Of a DNA stretch of 64,000 bases, positions 1 to 11,905 are shown piece after piece (within the stretch, counting starts at the first letter, position 1; each line of letters opens with the position of its first letter). The notes beneath the pieces were generated by a model that searched no databases, was not told the DNA's origin, and saw only the letters and a list, made by a program, of their open reading frames with translations. This DNA is from Physella acuta (taxonomy: Eukaryota; Mollusca; Gastropoda; Physidae), in the NCBI RefSeq assembly GCF_028476545.1, contig NW_026732312.1:342501-406500 (forward strand), given 5' to 3'. The position numbers were made by a program, and so were the translations under genes.

Positions 1-299
1 TTTCAGGCTTAAAAGTAGTTACTATTTTTTTGTTTTTTAAAAGACTATATTTTTTATTCTTTTTAAAAACAAAAGCTAGACATAGCGAATTAGAACGATT
101 GATTGCTGATAAACATACAAAGTGACTTGACGTTTATCAAAATTCTACTTTGTTATTTTAGAAGAAGTAATTTTTTAGATGTATTGCACTTGAGGAAAAA
201 TTTGCCTTTTTTTAAAAAAAAATTTAAATGAAAATTAATTAAAATTCTTACTTCATTACACTGCATGATGTATAGTTTGCAGTGTGTGCGATAAAAAGT
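1..299. other. AT-rich flank, nothing recognised
   Basis: AT-rich sequence with no recognisable exon, RNA gene or repeat. It may be part of the first intron or 5' flank of the secreted Gln-rich gene, whose first visible coding exon opens exactly at a splice acceptor, so an untranslated exon must lie further left. Confidence 0.5.
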
Positions 300-487
300 A
301 AGTTGTAATATACGAGATGTCATTTGTGGTGTGTAGCTTGTGATGTGTGTGTTATGATGTTGATCTGTGATGTGCGTGTTACGATGTGTGATTTGTGATG
401 TGCGAGTTATGATGTGTAACTAGTGATGTGCGTGTTATGATGTGCGACTTGTGATGTGCATGTTGCGGTGTGTGATTTGTGATGTTT
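300..487. repeat. Degenerate GTGATGTG minisatellite
   Basis: Repeats of GTGATGTGTG and TTATGATGTG with a loose ~26-bp higher-order unit. It ends about 50 bp before the signal-peptide exon at 539. Open frames on the minus strand here are repeat translation, not genes. Confidence 0.7.
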
Positions 488-538
488 GAGCTGTGTTTCC
501 CACCACCCCCTCTGTATATCCTGCCCCTCCACTTCCAG

Positions 539-3500
539 ATGAAGACTGCAGTTTCTACACTCATCGTCTGCCTGCTGGTGGCCTTGACCTCGGCCAGGCC
601 TCATCTGTTCAAACGTGACGTCAGTAAGTCGAGATGAATGTGACGAGTTTCTGTTTGTGTGAAAGTTCTGTGACTGATGCTAATTATAGACCAAAGTGAC
701 TGCTTTGGCTAATTTCCCCATAGTCACATGTAAAAAGTACCCTAAGTCTTATCTCGCATTATCTTGCACACACCTTCCAAGCTAGTAGCATCACAATTCG
801 GAGGGTAACTCCAAGTCACAAGATGGCGAAATTGGCAAAATGCATACCCTGAAGTTATTAACTGATTAGTTAGCCGTATCATTCGCCACAGACGGGCACT
901 AGTCGACATAGGAAGAGATGGAGTGACACCAGGACGACATAACAAATTCAGCAGATCAAAGTTAAATGCAAAGTCCGACAGAATATGAATCAAGAGTTTA
1001 CTCCAGTTTACATGTCATTCAATGTATAGCTGTAATAGTTAGTTAAAAAGTTATTTCTGTTAAATTCCTTTTTAAATACGTGGCTAAAATGGAAGAGCAA
1101 CCGATACACAAAATTGAAAACAATATTATTATGGGCAGATGATGCTCGATAGCTGGGGACAGAAATTCTTCTACGATAGACAACTCCAAAATCAAACAAC
1201 TGTTGCCTTGCACTCAGTTTGGTTGAACAAATGCTATGGAAGCAAATGCAAAAAGAAAAGTAGGCTGAAATCGGAGTCAACGGCCTATATGGCGCATAAC
1301 ATGTTGACACGTAATACTTAATTGTGTTGGAGGGAATCCCTTCCAAAATTACAATTAAGAACGAAGAAGAAAATTGAAATAATTTTTATGTTGTATATAT
1401 GAATACTTCCCCCCTCTCTCACAACTCCGGTCCTCGCACCTCAAACTTAAAGCCATACAGTACACCCACCCTCCCCGCCTCCATTAAAGTAGTATTTATT
1501 TTTTAATGTGTCTTAATTTCTTCTGATAATTAATTTCAATAAATATTTACATTTCTAAGATCTTTAAGTTGTGTCTCCGATATCTCTGATGTCTTAGATC
1601 ATAAGACATTTGATGCTAAAATCTTTAAACATTATCTTCGAGATAATAAAATGTTATCGCTGATATCTTAGATCAATATATCTTTAGAGATGAGCACTTT
1701 AAACATATTCTCCGAGATCTTCTAAAGATATGAGATTTCTTAGAGCCTAGCAAAAAGTATGAGATTTCTTAGAACCTAGCAAAAAATATGAGATTTTGTA
1801 GAGCCTAGCAAAAAATATGAGATTTTTTAGAGCCTAGCAAAAAGTATGATATTTCTTAGAGCCTAACAAAAATATGAGATTTCCTAGAGCCTAGCAAAAA
1901 GTATGAGATTTCTTATAGCGTAGCAAAAATATGAGATTTCTTAGAGCCTAGCAAAAAGTATGAGATTTCTTAGAGCGTAGCAAAAATATGAGTGTTCTTA
2001 GATCGTAGCAAAAGATATAAAATTTCCCAGAGAGATCAAGATTGCTAACTCCAAAAGTGCCGAGTTCGGACCCATGGGCAGATGAAGCCCGTTAGTTGGG
2101 GACCGCAACCCATTCAAGAGAGAGAACTCCTAAATAAAACAACTGCTACAATGCAGATTGATCTTGCGTGGGCGGAGGTTATTGAAGCAAAACCAAAAAG
2201 AAAAGCAGGCTGAAATCAGAGTCAGTGCCATTTGGCGTATATATTGACACACAATACTCAACTCTTGGGGGAAATTATTACAAATAAGAACAAGGAAGAA
2301 GAAAGGTTGAAGATTTCGTTCAAGTAAAATCTCAAAGATCTTTCAAGCTCAGAAATATTGAGATCTTTCCGTTTTTCAATTTTCAGAAATCCCAGACTTT
2401 TATAAATGGATGTCGATTTATTTAAAATTATTAAAAAAAAACAAGAATGTTTCATCGCATGTAAATCTATAAGTAGGGCCTACATCACAATGTCGAAATA
2501 TGTAGCCTAAACTTGACTGCTAAAAATAAACCGTGTAGGCAGTCCGATTGGTTAGTGATTGGTCCGTACACCCGCCGCAGGAGATTCGCGTTCTGACACA
2601 GAAAATAATCCGCCGATTGATCACTGGCCAGGTAGATCAACTTCCTGTTTTCTCATGTATTCCTTCGTCTCTCGGTGGCTGAACTGTTGTTGTTTTTTTA
2701 ATGTCGTTTTTAAACCTTCGAGTTACCAGAGCCAGAAAAGCTGTTAGAATTTGTTGTCATGACATCATGACAGTGACATTTTGTTATTAATGTTGGATTA
2801 GTTTGTAGCAATAAATCTGTCGTAGATGGTTACACTTCTAATATCATCGGTGTATAAAAAATTTAATTAGTAATCTAAGACAGGACTGGGAAGCCTAAGG
2901 GGATTAAATTGTTTACAAGTGGTGTAACTCAAGGAGTGGTAGGGTGGGGTGGGGGCTGCGTGTACCCCTGGGGGCGCACACATGGTTCGGTCTCTTGATG
3001 CCCCTGGGTAACAGCAAGTAGCGAGGGTTTGGTGTTTTAATCTGGATGTGGATTACTGTATCGCTATTACCTTGTGCGAGCTGTTTATCTAGACTTACCT
3101 GTAAAAAAAAATTTTAAAAAGGGGGGTGGGGGGGTAGACTTAACTATTTAGGAGACTATTATTTATGTCGCCCTTTATATTTGTGACATGTTAATCCTAA
3201 ACACTTCCCCCGCCACTCTCCCTCATTATAACATAGTATTCAGACATGATGAGTAAACATTAACACAACACCACAAGAATAGATGGAGGACCACACCAAC
3301 TTTGTACGGGTCACAACGGAACATTCCTACTAGCTGTCGGGGCATATGTGGTGGGGCCAGTTTCCCTCTTCGACCAGAGCGTGGGGCTAATACACACTAT
3401 AGCTGGGTGGACAGTGACGTCGTATTGATTCCATTCCGTGCAACGAACGGGGGGTTCGGTGTGGTGGCCGTGTGTCCTAGTGCGCCGCTCGTAGTATTGG

Positions 3501-6500
3501 TGTGGGGTTCCCTTTTACGTACAGGACCAGATTATGAATCATTAACACTCGGACAGGCCTGCACCGAGTCGTGTCTATCAGTAGTCCTATCCCACCCAGT
3601 AGACAGCCGTTGCCGGTTTATGCCGTGTCATAGAGACGAGCCTAGTTGTGCATCATCTAATACACTTCTAACTTGATAAAAATGTACATACAATAAAATA
3701 GCAATAAATCTGGGCACGTACAATCATCTCGGGGCTAAAAGACATGTGATTGTTTAACTGTCCACTAATCTGTCAGCTATGAAGACCGGAGTGCTCATGA
3801 CAGAACTGGACTCCGCCATCTTTGACTCTTCACTTTTAACCTCATCGCTAACAAATTTGCTTCTTGAGTTTCCGTGATTTAACTCCTGGGTAACAAAATC
3901 TAAATCCTTGTAGCTGAGAAAGTATCATAACCTGGGAGATCTTGAGAAGTGTGAAATATTCAGGCTCTACCACCTTCCAACACGACTTCAGGAGTTTTGT
4001 CCCGAAAATTATTCCATTTATGGAAAATGATACTGTGGGTGTCATGACATGCTACATAAAAATTCATCTCCATCGCTCAAGTATTTTGCAAATTATGACA
4101 TGTGTACACAAATGTACAACATGTCACAATAGAGTAAAATGTCAGCAACACCTTATTGATCACATGCATCAGGGAAACACTGGGTGGTTTGACACAAAAT
4201 CAGAAGAATGTTTGACGTTTTTAACGATCTTGAATGTTAGCTTAACTGAACTTTCCTGTTGTTTAAACTCATGTCCTATTCGTCCACTTTTTGTTCCAGG
4301 CAATGCCATTGACTTTTCGACTCCACAGAAACTGGGTAAGTAAACATTAAAGTCTACAAATGAATAGATCCTATGACTTGGCTGCCACTCAACGATAACA
4401 AATGATTTTACTGTCACACAACGATAACTTTTACTGTCACACAACGATAACTTATGATTTTACTGTCATACAACCCTAACTTATTATTGTTTTGCCACAC
4501 AACCCTAACTTATAATTGTACTGTCACACAACGATAACTTTTACTGTCACACAACGATAACTTATGATTTTACTGTCATACAACCCTAACTTATTATTGT
4601 AATGCCACACAACCCTAACTTATGATTATACTGTCACACAACGATAACGTATGATTGTACTGTCACACAACGATAACGTATGATTGTACTGTCACACAAC
4701 GATAACTTATGATTGTACTGTCACACAACGATAACTTTTACTGTCACACAAAGATAACTTTTACAGTCACACAACGATAACTTATGATTGTACTGTCACA
4801 CAACGATAACTTATGATTGTACTGTCACACAACGATAACTTATGATTGTACTGTCACACAACGATAACCTATGATTGTACTGTCACACAACGATAACCTA
4901 TGATTGTAATGTCACACAACGATAACTTTTACTGTTACACAACGATAACTTATGATTGTACTGTCACACAACGATAACTTATGATTGTACTGTCACACAA
5001 CGAAAACTTATGATTGTACTGTCACACAACGATAACTTATTAGTGTAATGCCACACAACCCTAACTTATGATTGTACTGTCACACAACGATAACTTATGA
5101 TTGTACTGTCACACAACCCTATCTTATGATTGTACAGTCACACAACGATAACTTTTACTGTCACACAACCCTAACTTATGATTGTAATGCCACACAACGA
5201 TAACTTATGAGTGTAATGTCACACAACGATAACGTATGATTGTACTGTCACACAACGATAGCTTATGATTGTACTGTCACACAACGATAACTTATGATTG
5301 TAATGATAATTCTACAGCCAGGCCATCACCTGCAGCGCCAGAAGCAAAAAGCAGTCTTTCACAAGCCAGTGGAGCCACAGGTAGGTTATGTCAACATGTT
5401 GGTCAGTTGTTGGTCAGTTGTTGGTCAATGGACGGTCAGTAACTGGTCAGTTGTTGGTTGGTTGCTGGTTAGTTGTTGGTCAGTTGTTGGTCAATGGACG
5501 GTCAGTAACTGGTCAGTTGTTGGTCGGTTGCTGGTTAGTTGTTGGTCAGTTGTTGGTCAGTAAATGGTTAGTTGTTGGTTAGTTACTGGTCAATGGACGG
5601 TCAGTAACTGGTCAGTTGTTGGTCAGTTGTTGGTCAGTTGTTGGTCAGTTGTTGGTCAGTTGCGGGTTAGTTGTTGGTCAGTAAATGGTCAGTTGTTGGT
5701 TAGTTACTGGTCAGTTACTGGTTAGTTGTTGGTCAGTCGTTTGTCAATGGACGGTCAGTGGTTGGCCAGTAACAGGTCAGTTGTTGGTAATTTGCTGGTC
5801 AGTATCGGATCAGTTGTTGGTCAGTTGCTGGTCAATTACTGGTTATTGGTCATTAGCTGGTTCAAAATGTCCGAGGTCGAATAATTTTGAGGCAGAAATT
5901 CCAGGGCTCCTGTGATGTACTAATAAACCGGGAGTGATCTCCCCTAAACTTTCTCGAATACTCTTATATAAAACAACAGGGGATTGGAACTCTGGATATA
6001 GTTATGATTTTTAATCCATTTTAAATACTTAAACTTTTTAAAATAGAATAGAATCTCATAGAAAAAAGAATTGCGCACCAAGCGAACGCTAAAACAAAAT
6101 GTGCATAATAGTGCGGAATATTATTAGTACTTTATAAATTTACAAGCGTTTTTTGAAACATCGGAAATAGCGAAAATTACTAATTCCGGTCAACGGAAAT
6201 TACTCAAAATTTGATAGAAGGTAGAGGATTAGATCTTTTACTTACGTGTGAAATTTCATTTATCTATCTGAAAAAGTACTCAAGTTATAGGCTTTTGAAT
6301 AATTCAAAGTGAAAAAAGTACCACTTCCGGTTATCGGAAATCGCTCAAAAGTTGAAACGGATCGACGATTTTGATAAAATACTTATATATGAAATTTCAT
6401 TAACCTAGCTTTAACGGTATTCAAGTTATCGTGTTCATACACACACAGACACACAGACATACGGACAAGATTGCAAAATTATTTTTTTCCGTATCAGTGA

Positions 6501-9500
6501 GGTGTAAAACGTCGAGATTTGTAAAAATCTCGATTTTTTTTGCACGATTACAATACTTTCTTTTATACTTCGTATATACGAGAAAGTAAAAAATGCTGAG
6601 GCTATGGTACATTTTTGTGACAAGTCTGTTTCTTGCATGCACACTTTGAATCCTGGGGCCATTTTTCCACTATGGTGAGTCAGATGCCCAGCAGAGCCTG
6701 GTGAATCCGGGGGGAGGGGGCTGCAAATAATGTAATACTAATACATGAAATTTAGCCCACCTAACTAACACAGTAGGCTACTCTAGTTAAGGGCTTGTCG
6801 ATTGTTCAGATGAAATTGAATTAAAAAATCTCTCAAGGTCCTAGTGAGGTTTCTGCTCAGCAAGGTCCAACTAGGGAACAGTACCAACAGATGATGTTGG
6901 CCCAACAACAGGCAATGATGGCCCAACAACAACAACAGCAAGTACCAACTAGGGAACAATACCAACAGATGTTGGCCCAGAGGCAAGCAATGCTGGCCCA
7001 ACAACAACAACAACAGCAAGTCCCAACAAGGGAACAATACCAACAGATGTTGGCCCAACAACAGGCAATGATGGCCCAACAACAAGCAATGATGGCCCAA
7101 CAACAACAACAACAACAGCAAGTCCCAACAAGGGAACAATACCAACAGATGTTGGCCCAACAACAACCAATGATGGCCCAACAACAACAACAGCCTCAAC
7201 AGCAAGTTTCAACTAGGGAACAATACCAACAGATGATGACCCGACAACAAGCAATGATGGCCCAACAACAACAACAACAGCAAGTCCCAACAAGAGAGCA
7301 ATACCAACAGATGTTGGCCCAACAACAAGCAATGATGGCCCAACAACAACAACAGCCTCAACAGCAAGTGCCAACAAGAGAGCAATACCAACAGATGTTG
7401 GCCCAACAACAAGCAATGATGGCCCAACAACAACAACAACAGCAAGTCCCAACAAGGGAGCAATACCAACAGATGTTGGCCCAACAACAAGCAATTATGG
7501 CCCAACAACAACAGCAGCAGCAAGTGCCAACAAGGGAGCAATACCAACAGATGTTGGCCCAACAACAAGCAATGATGGCCCAACAACAACAACAGCCTCA
7601 ACAGCAAGTGCCTACAAGGGAGCAATACCAACAGATGTTGGCCCAACAACAAGCAATGATGGCCCAACAACAACAACAGCCTCAACAGCAAGTGCCAACA
7701 AGGGAGCAATACCAACAGATGTTGGCCCAACAACAAGCAATGATGGCCCAACAACAACAGCAGCAGCAAGTGCCAACAAGAGAGCAATACCAACAGATGT
7801 TGGCCCAACAGCAAGCAATAATGGCCCAGCAACAACAACAAGTTTCGACCAGAGAACAATACCAACAGTTGATGTTGGCCCAACAACAGGCAATGAATCA
7901 ACAATCACAACTTCATCAGGCACTAACAAAGGAACAGTATCAACAGATGCTTTTAGCCCAGCAACAACAACAACAAGTACCAACTACGGAACAATACCAA
8001 CAGATGTTGGCCCAACAACAAGCAATGATGGCTCAGCAACAACAACAACAGCAAGCCATAACTAGAGAACAATACCAACAGATGTTGGCCCAACAACAAG
8101 CAATGATGGCTCAGCAACAACAACAACAGCAAGCCATAACTAGAGAACAATACCAACAGATGTTGGCCCAACAGCAAGCAATGATGGCCCAACAACAACA
8201 ACAACAACAAACACCAACACGAGAACAGTATGAGCAAATGATGAGTGAACAAACGAACCAACAAAGTACCGAATCTGTCAGCTCTTATTTACAGAGGGTC
8301 AAGGGGCACAACCCAACTAACTCACAACAGGAACCGGACACAGAAGGTAAGAATTCGTGTTACTGTTCTGAACCAATAGGGCTTGTAAGTAGGTCACAAG
8401 TGTCTCGTTTATCTCTTGCCAGATAGTATTTTTAAAACAAATGTGAATATTTTAATTTTTTTTTTTTAATTTGAAGAGTTCAAAACAATTTAATTTAGTT
8501 CGAAAATTTATATCTCGCCCTGGCTAACGTGAACTATGAATTTTAAGCGAGAGAGAACGAGACTTACAAGCCCTATTGCTCATACTACAACTACTTTTGC
8601 CACCAAATTTTAGAAAATATTAAAATCCAACTTATAAAAATAATTTATGACAATAAAATGTTGACTTATTTCGTGTTTTTTATATTTTTTATATTTGTAT
8701 CATAAACATTCATTATTTTGACGTGCTTTTTATTGCATTCAAACGTGTATTTTAAATTTATTTCTGTTTAGCCACCCCTGAACCAACGGCCAGATTCCAG
8801 TACTTTAACATCAGTCAACAAGAACTGGCCAGTAAGTTATTTCAATGGGATTTACTTCTTCATTTCTGCTGCTCTCCGTAGCCTTATTCTAGCCTTCGGA
8901 AATATTTTCTTTAAACACACTTATATTGCTCTCTGTAGTTTTATTGTACTAATCGGAAATATTTTACTTATACACACCTCTACTGCTCTCCATAGCTTTA
9001 TTCTAGCCATCGGAAATATTTTACTTATACACACCTCTACTGCTCTCCATAGCCTTATTCTAGCCATCGGAAATATTTTCTTTAAACACACTTATATTGC
9101 TCTCTGTAGTTTTATTGTACTAATCGGAAATATTTTTTACCCTGTACAGCTTTCCCTATGCCCAACCTCGGAAGTGCAATGATGACAGAGTCCAGACTTC
9201 AGGAAGCCAGAGGAAACATCATCAAAGGCTTTTACATGGACCTCATTAAATTGTAAGTAGAGCTAGCATAGAGTCGTGTAAAAAAAACTGTGCAGAATTT
9301 AGAATAAGCTACTTGGCAAAGCGAATCAAGTATAAAGTCTAAATTCTAAATCCAAGAAGCACATAGTCTAGTGCAAGTTTAAATCCAATAAACAAACGTA
9401 TGGTCGAGTGCAAAATGTAAATCCGAGAACCAAATATTCACAACCTACAGAATGCCAAAATCTTTTGGATAATGTACAAATAACGTCAAAGCCCTAAAAT

Positions 9501-10091
9501 TAACAAATGGAGATTACATATTCCAATTACAATTTTGATCTTCATGATGACAGAGCAATTGTAATGAAAATCATTTCATATTTACTTATTTTTCTTTAAA
9601 AAAAACTGTGTTTCTTTCAGACTTTTTTCTCCGGGGAGGGGGGGGGGGGCTTGAAATTTTCAGGGTGGGGGGCGTACTAAAATTTCCGGAGGGCGGACAC
9701 TGTTAAAATTGTCTATATTTTCTGTATAAATTCCATTTCATTCGGGGGGGGGGGGGGGCTGTAGACTTTCTTCGTGGAAGGGTGGGGGCGGAGCCTGGAA
9801 GAAACTCTACTAACAACAGAAGTTATTCGTGAATAGATTTTTAATTTTTTTAAAATCTCCAAATAAAATTTCAGCCAAGAGCTCGGCCAATTCTTCCGTA
9901 GCCAATTGAGCGCCAAACTGTCCATGTTGCAACAGATCGAGATGCAGCTGGCGCCCATGAGAGGGATGTTAGCCAAGATGGTGACAAGTCCTATCGCTGG
10001 CGTCAGCCCCCCAATGGGCGAGCAGCAATCGGCAACTATCGTCACCAAACTTCGAGGGGAGGGCTTTGATACGTCTAAAATTGAAGAGTGA
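539..10091 (+). CDS. Secreted glutamine-rich tandem-repeat protein, 7 coding exons
   Basis: Coding exons read as 539-623, 4300-4335, 5318-5380, 6838-8346, 8772-8831, 9150-9252 and 9875-10091, all with AG/GT borders and a continuous frame; about 690 aa. The first exon starts at an acceptor with ATG as its first codon and encodes a signal peptide (MKTAVSTLIVCLLVALTSA) followed by a dibasic KR at residues 25-26. Small phase-1 exons lead into one 1509-bp exon with about 18 units of roughly 23 residues built on PTREQYQQMLAQQQAMMA plus Gln runs. The C-terminal ~120 residues are non-repetitive, Met/Leu-rich and probably helical (RSQLSAKLSMLQQIEMQLA). I do not recognise the family. Gln-rich secreted repeats suit an extracellular structural role such as shell matrix, egg mass or adhesive, possibly crosslinked through Gln, Lys and Tyr, but this is inference. 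AATAAA follows the stop at 10126. Confidence 0.8.
1131..1375 (+). mobile_element. SINE-like dispersed repeat, copy 1
   Basis: Starts ATGGGCAGATGA, contains AAAAAGAAAAGTAGGCTGAAATC and ends in a GAA-rich tail (AAGAACGAAGAAGAAAA). A second copy at 2074-2304 aligns over the whole length in the same direction, and pieces recur near 46310. A short repeat with a simple tail suggests a SINE. It lies in intron 1 of the secreted protein gene. Confidence 0.55.
1729..2030. repeat. ~28-bp tandem repeat TATGAGATTTCTTAGAGCC
   Basis: About ten tandem units of TATGAGATTTCTTAGAGCC plus TAGCAAAAA, with indels of a few bases. Intronic, non-coding. Confidence 0.85.
2074..2304 (+). mobile_element. SINE-like dispersed repeat, copy 2
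   Basis: Same family as 1131-1375: ATGGGCAGATGAAGCCCG start, AAAAAGAAAAGCAGGCTGAAATCAGAG core, GAA-rich tail. The bases just upstream (GAGTTCGGACCC) resemble a tRNA box B, so a tRNA-derived head is possible but not shown. Confidence 0.55.
2305..3301. other. Intronic sequence without recognised feature
   Basis: AT-rich intron sequence with a G-run near 3121-3133. No exon, RNA gene or repeat could be supported. Confidence 0.5.
3302..3676 (+). other. Unassigned 124-codon open frame in intron 1
   Basis: An open stretch clearly richer in GC than its surroundings, lying between coding exons 1 and 2 of the secreted gene. The translation (starts MYGSQRNIPTSCRGICGG) is rich in Cys and Pro but shows no domain I know. 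No flanking acceptor/donor pair fits the host gene's phase. It may be an old repeat or a chance frame in a GC-rich island. I would not annotate it as a gene on this evidence. Confidence 0.2.
4381..5305. repeat. 29-bp / 22-bp intronic satellite
   Basis: About 33 units based on TGTACTGTCACACAACGATAAC with or without a seven-base TTATGAT insert, giving 29-bp and 22-bp types; a CCCTAAC variant replaces CGATAAC in places. It fills almost all of the intron between coding exons 2 and 3 and stops about 12 bp before the acceptor of exon 3. Confidence 0.95.
5395..5870. repeat. 11-bp TTGGTCAGTTG minisatellite
   Basis: Period of about 11 bp (TTGGTCAGTTG) with a longer ~77-bp super-unit containing CAATGGACGGTCAGTAACTGG. 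It starts about 15 bp inside the intron following coding exon 3. Translations of the SVVGQ type are artefacts of the repeat. Confidence 0.95.
5948..6587. mobile_element. MITE with ACTTTCTCG terminal inverted repeats
   Basis: Left end ACTTTCTCGAATACTCTTAT and right end, read in reverse complement, ACTTTCTCGTATATACGAAG form an imperfect ~27-bp inverted repeat around 640 bp of non-coding DNA. Internal CTTCCGGTTATCGGAAATCGC and CACGATTACAATA blocks recur at 46820-46925, showing a dispersed family. No transposase frame. Confidence 0.7.
6850..8270 (+). repeat. Coding minisatellite encoding REQYQQMLAQQQ units
   Basis: In-frame units of roughly 63-78 bp encoding REQYQQMLAQQQAMMAQQ with a variable Q/P run and a variable linker (VPT, VST, AIT, ALT, TPT). 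All length changes are multiples of three, so the frame is kept across about 18 units, unlike the non-coding minisatellites nearby. Gln is mainly CAA with interspersed CAG. Confidence 0.9.
8374..8578. mobile_element. 205-bp MITE with CAATAGGGCTTGTAAG ends
   Basis: CAATAGGGCTTGTAAGT at the left and its reverse complement at the right, with a further matching GTCTCGTT/AACGAGAC stretch inside. It lies 27 bp after the donor of the large repeat exon. Too small to encode anything. Confidence 0.75.
8866..9137. repeat. ~60-bp intronic tandem repeat
   Basis: About 4.5 units of CTGCTCTCCRTAGCCTTATTC followed by TAGCCATCGGAAATATTTT and ACACAC; two alternating subtypes. Ends a few bases before the acceptor of the exon at 9150. 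Confidence 0.9.
9606..9808 (+). mobile_element. G-rich hAT-like MITE (TTTCTTCCAG family)
   Basis: Starts TGTTTCTTTCAGACTTTTTTC, contains long G runs and ACTGTTAAAA...TCATTTCATTCGGG, and ends GCCTGGAAGAAACT. Better copies of the same family (26749-26874 and 59548-60241) have CAG..CTG ends and 8-bp target duplications. Intronic. Confidence 0.7.
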
Positions 10092-10125
10092 ATTTTAATG
10101 TAAATGATTTTTTTTTGTTTTGTTT

Positions 10126-10131
10126 AATAAA
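10126..10131 (+). terminator. Polyadenylation signal AATAAA of the secreted protein gene
   Basis: AATAAA 35 bases after the stop codon at 10089-10091, giving a very short 3' UTR. Position and sequence fit a cleavage signal. Confidence 0.7.
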
Positions 10132-10621
10132 CAAAACAGATCAACGACTTAAAACTATTATTTTGAAATTTTTGAGTCTGTACGTTTCGTGTTTGATAAA
10201 CTGTAAAAAATATAACATTATTTTCCTATTAGAAGCCTACGACAACCTCACCTGAAACCTTTAATAGTAGTTTAGATTACAGAATAATCTCTTCTGTAAA
10301 TACACAGTAAGAGTAGTATAATTAATATTCATTAAAAAATAAAATTTGAACAAATGAATAATTGTTTCGCTTTTTTAACTTTTTAAATTGTTCGCTTAGG
10401 TTCCTTAAAAAGCACAATTTACGTGAAAGGTTGCTTCCCTTGATTTAATGTTAGCTTATTTTTTTTTAAATATACATTAACGAGACTTGCTAATTAACCC
10501 TCCCCCCGCCCCCCTAAAAAACGTATTTTTACAAAAATTCTGTATAAATATATTGTGTGTAACGAGTTAAATCAGTTATTAGATTTAAAGTTTCTTTCTC
10601 GTTAGATGTGGTGTGGTATAT
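10132..10621. other. Intergenic, nothing recognised
   Basis: AT-rich sequence between the tail-to-tail secreted protein gene and the UGCG 3' side. Contains an AACCCTCCCCCCGCCCCCC run near 10496 and no supported feature. Confidence 0.5.
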
Positions 10622-11720
10622 CATTTCCTGTGTTGTAGAAGTGCTGTAAGCCTCACTTGTTATCAAACCTTCCTGTGTTGTAGAAGTGCTGTAAGCCTCA
10701 CTTGTTATCAAACCTTCCTCTGTTGTAGAAGTGCTGTAAGCCTCACTTGTTATCAAACCTTCCTCTGTTGTAGAAGTGCTGTAAGCTTCACTTGTTATCA
10801 AACCTTCCTCTGTTGTAGAAGTGCTGTAAGCCTCACTTGTTATCAAACCTTCCTCTGTTGTAGAAGTACTGTAAGCCTCACTTGTTATCAAACCTTCCTG
10901 TTGTAGAAGTGCTGTAAGCTTCACTTGTTATCAAACCTTCCTCTGTTGTAGAAGTGCTGTAAGCCTCACTTGTTATCAAACCTTCCTCTGTTGTAGAAGT
11001 GCTGTAAGCCTCACTTGTTATCAAACCTTCCTGTTGTAGAAGTGCTGTAAGACTCACTTGTTATCTAACCTTCCTGTTGTAGAAGTGCTGTAAGCCTCAC
11101 TTGTTATCAAACCTTCCTGTTGTAGAAGTGCTGTAAGCCTCACTTGTTATCAAACCTTCCTCTGTTGTAGAAGTGCTGTAAGCCTCACTTGTTATCAAAC
11201 CTTCCTCTGTTGTAGAAGTGCTGTAAGCCTCACTTGTTATCAAACCTTCCTGTTGTAGAAGTGCTGTAAGCATCACTTGTTATCAAACCTTCCTCTGTTG
11301 TAGAAGTGCTGTAAGCCTCACTTGTTATCAAACCTTCCTCTGTTGTAGAAGTGCTGTAAGCCTCACTTGTTATCAAACCTTCCTCTGTTGTAGAAGTGCT
11401 GTAAGCATCACTTGTTATCAAACCTTCCTCTGTTGTAGAAGTGCTGTAAGCCTCACTTGTTATCAAACCTTCCTCTGTTGTAGAAGTGCTGTAAGCCTCA
11501 CTTGTTATCAAACCTTCCTGTTGTAGAAGTGCTGTAAGCCTCACTTGTTATCAAACCTTCCTGTTGTAGAAGTGCTGTAAGCATCACTTGTTATCAAACC
11601 TTCCTCTGTTGTAGAAGTGCTGTAAGCCTCACTTGTTATCAAACCTTCCTGTGTTGTAGAAGTGCTGTAAGCTTCACTTGTTATCAAACCTTCATCTGTT
11701 GTAGAAGTGCTGTAAGCCTC
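10622..11720. repeat. 45/43-bp minisatellite, about 25 units
   Basis: Unit CTTCCTCTGTTGTAGAAG plus TGCTGTAAGCCTCACTTGTTATCAAAC. Most units are 45 bp, but several lack CT and are 43 bp. 45-bp runs are open on both strands (minus EGLITSEAYSTSTTE, plus FLCCRSAVSLTCYQT), while each 43-bp unit shifts the frame. That argues for non-coding DNA rather than a mucin exon. Confidence 0.9.
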
Positions 11721-11899
11721 ACTCCCATTCATGTCAGCTTTAAGGCAGATTACACTTGTACAATACATGTTGAAACCACCATAATTATGTGAAAGTATTA
11801 TTGCCTTCAATGGTCACTATAATATAAAACAGCACAAGGTCAAAAAAAGTGCTATTTACAACCCAATAAATGTGGTACACAAATATCAATGGAAATGGT

Positions 11900-11905
11900 T
11901 TTATT
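11900..11905 (-). terminator. Polyadenylation signal, probable end of UGCG transcript
   Basis: AATAAA on the minus strand, about 2 kb after the UGCG stop and before the 45-bp minisatellite. It would give a ~2-kb 3' UTR. Other AATAAA motifs could be used. Confidence 0.4.

Noticed and set aside
4381-5305. CRISPR-like direct-repeat array
   Set aside because: The units are contiguous 22/29-bp satellite with no unique spacers and no cas genes, inside an intron of an animal gene.
5294-5915. Frames reading SVVGQLLVSCWSVVG
   Set aside because: Repeat translation of the 11-bp TTGGTCAGTTG array in an intron.
6783-8264. Long Leu/Val-rich minus-strand frames over the Gln-rich exon
   Set aside because: They are antisense readings of CAA/CAG repeats (TTG/CTG give Leu). 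The plus strand has signal peptide, splice borders and frame continuity.
10529-11810. Mucin-like gene on the minus strand (TSEAYSTSTTEEG repeats)
   Set aside because: 43-bp units break the frame repeatedly, both strands are equally open, and no signal peptide exon or splice context was found.
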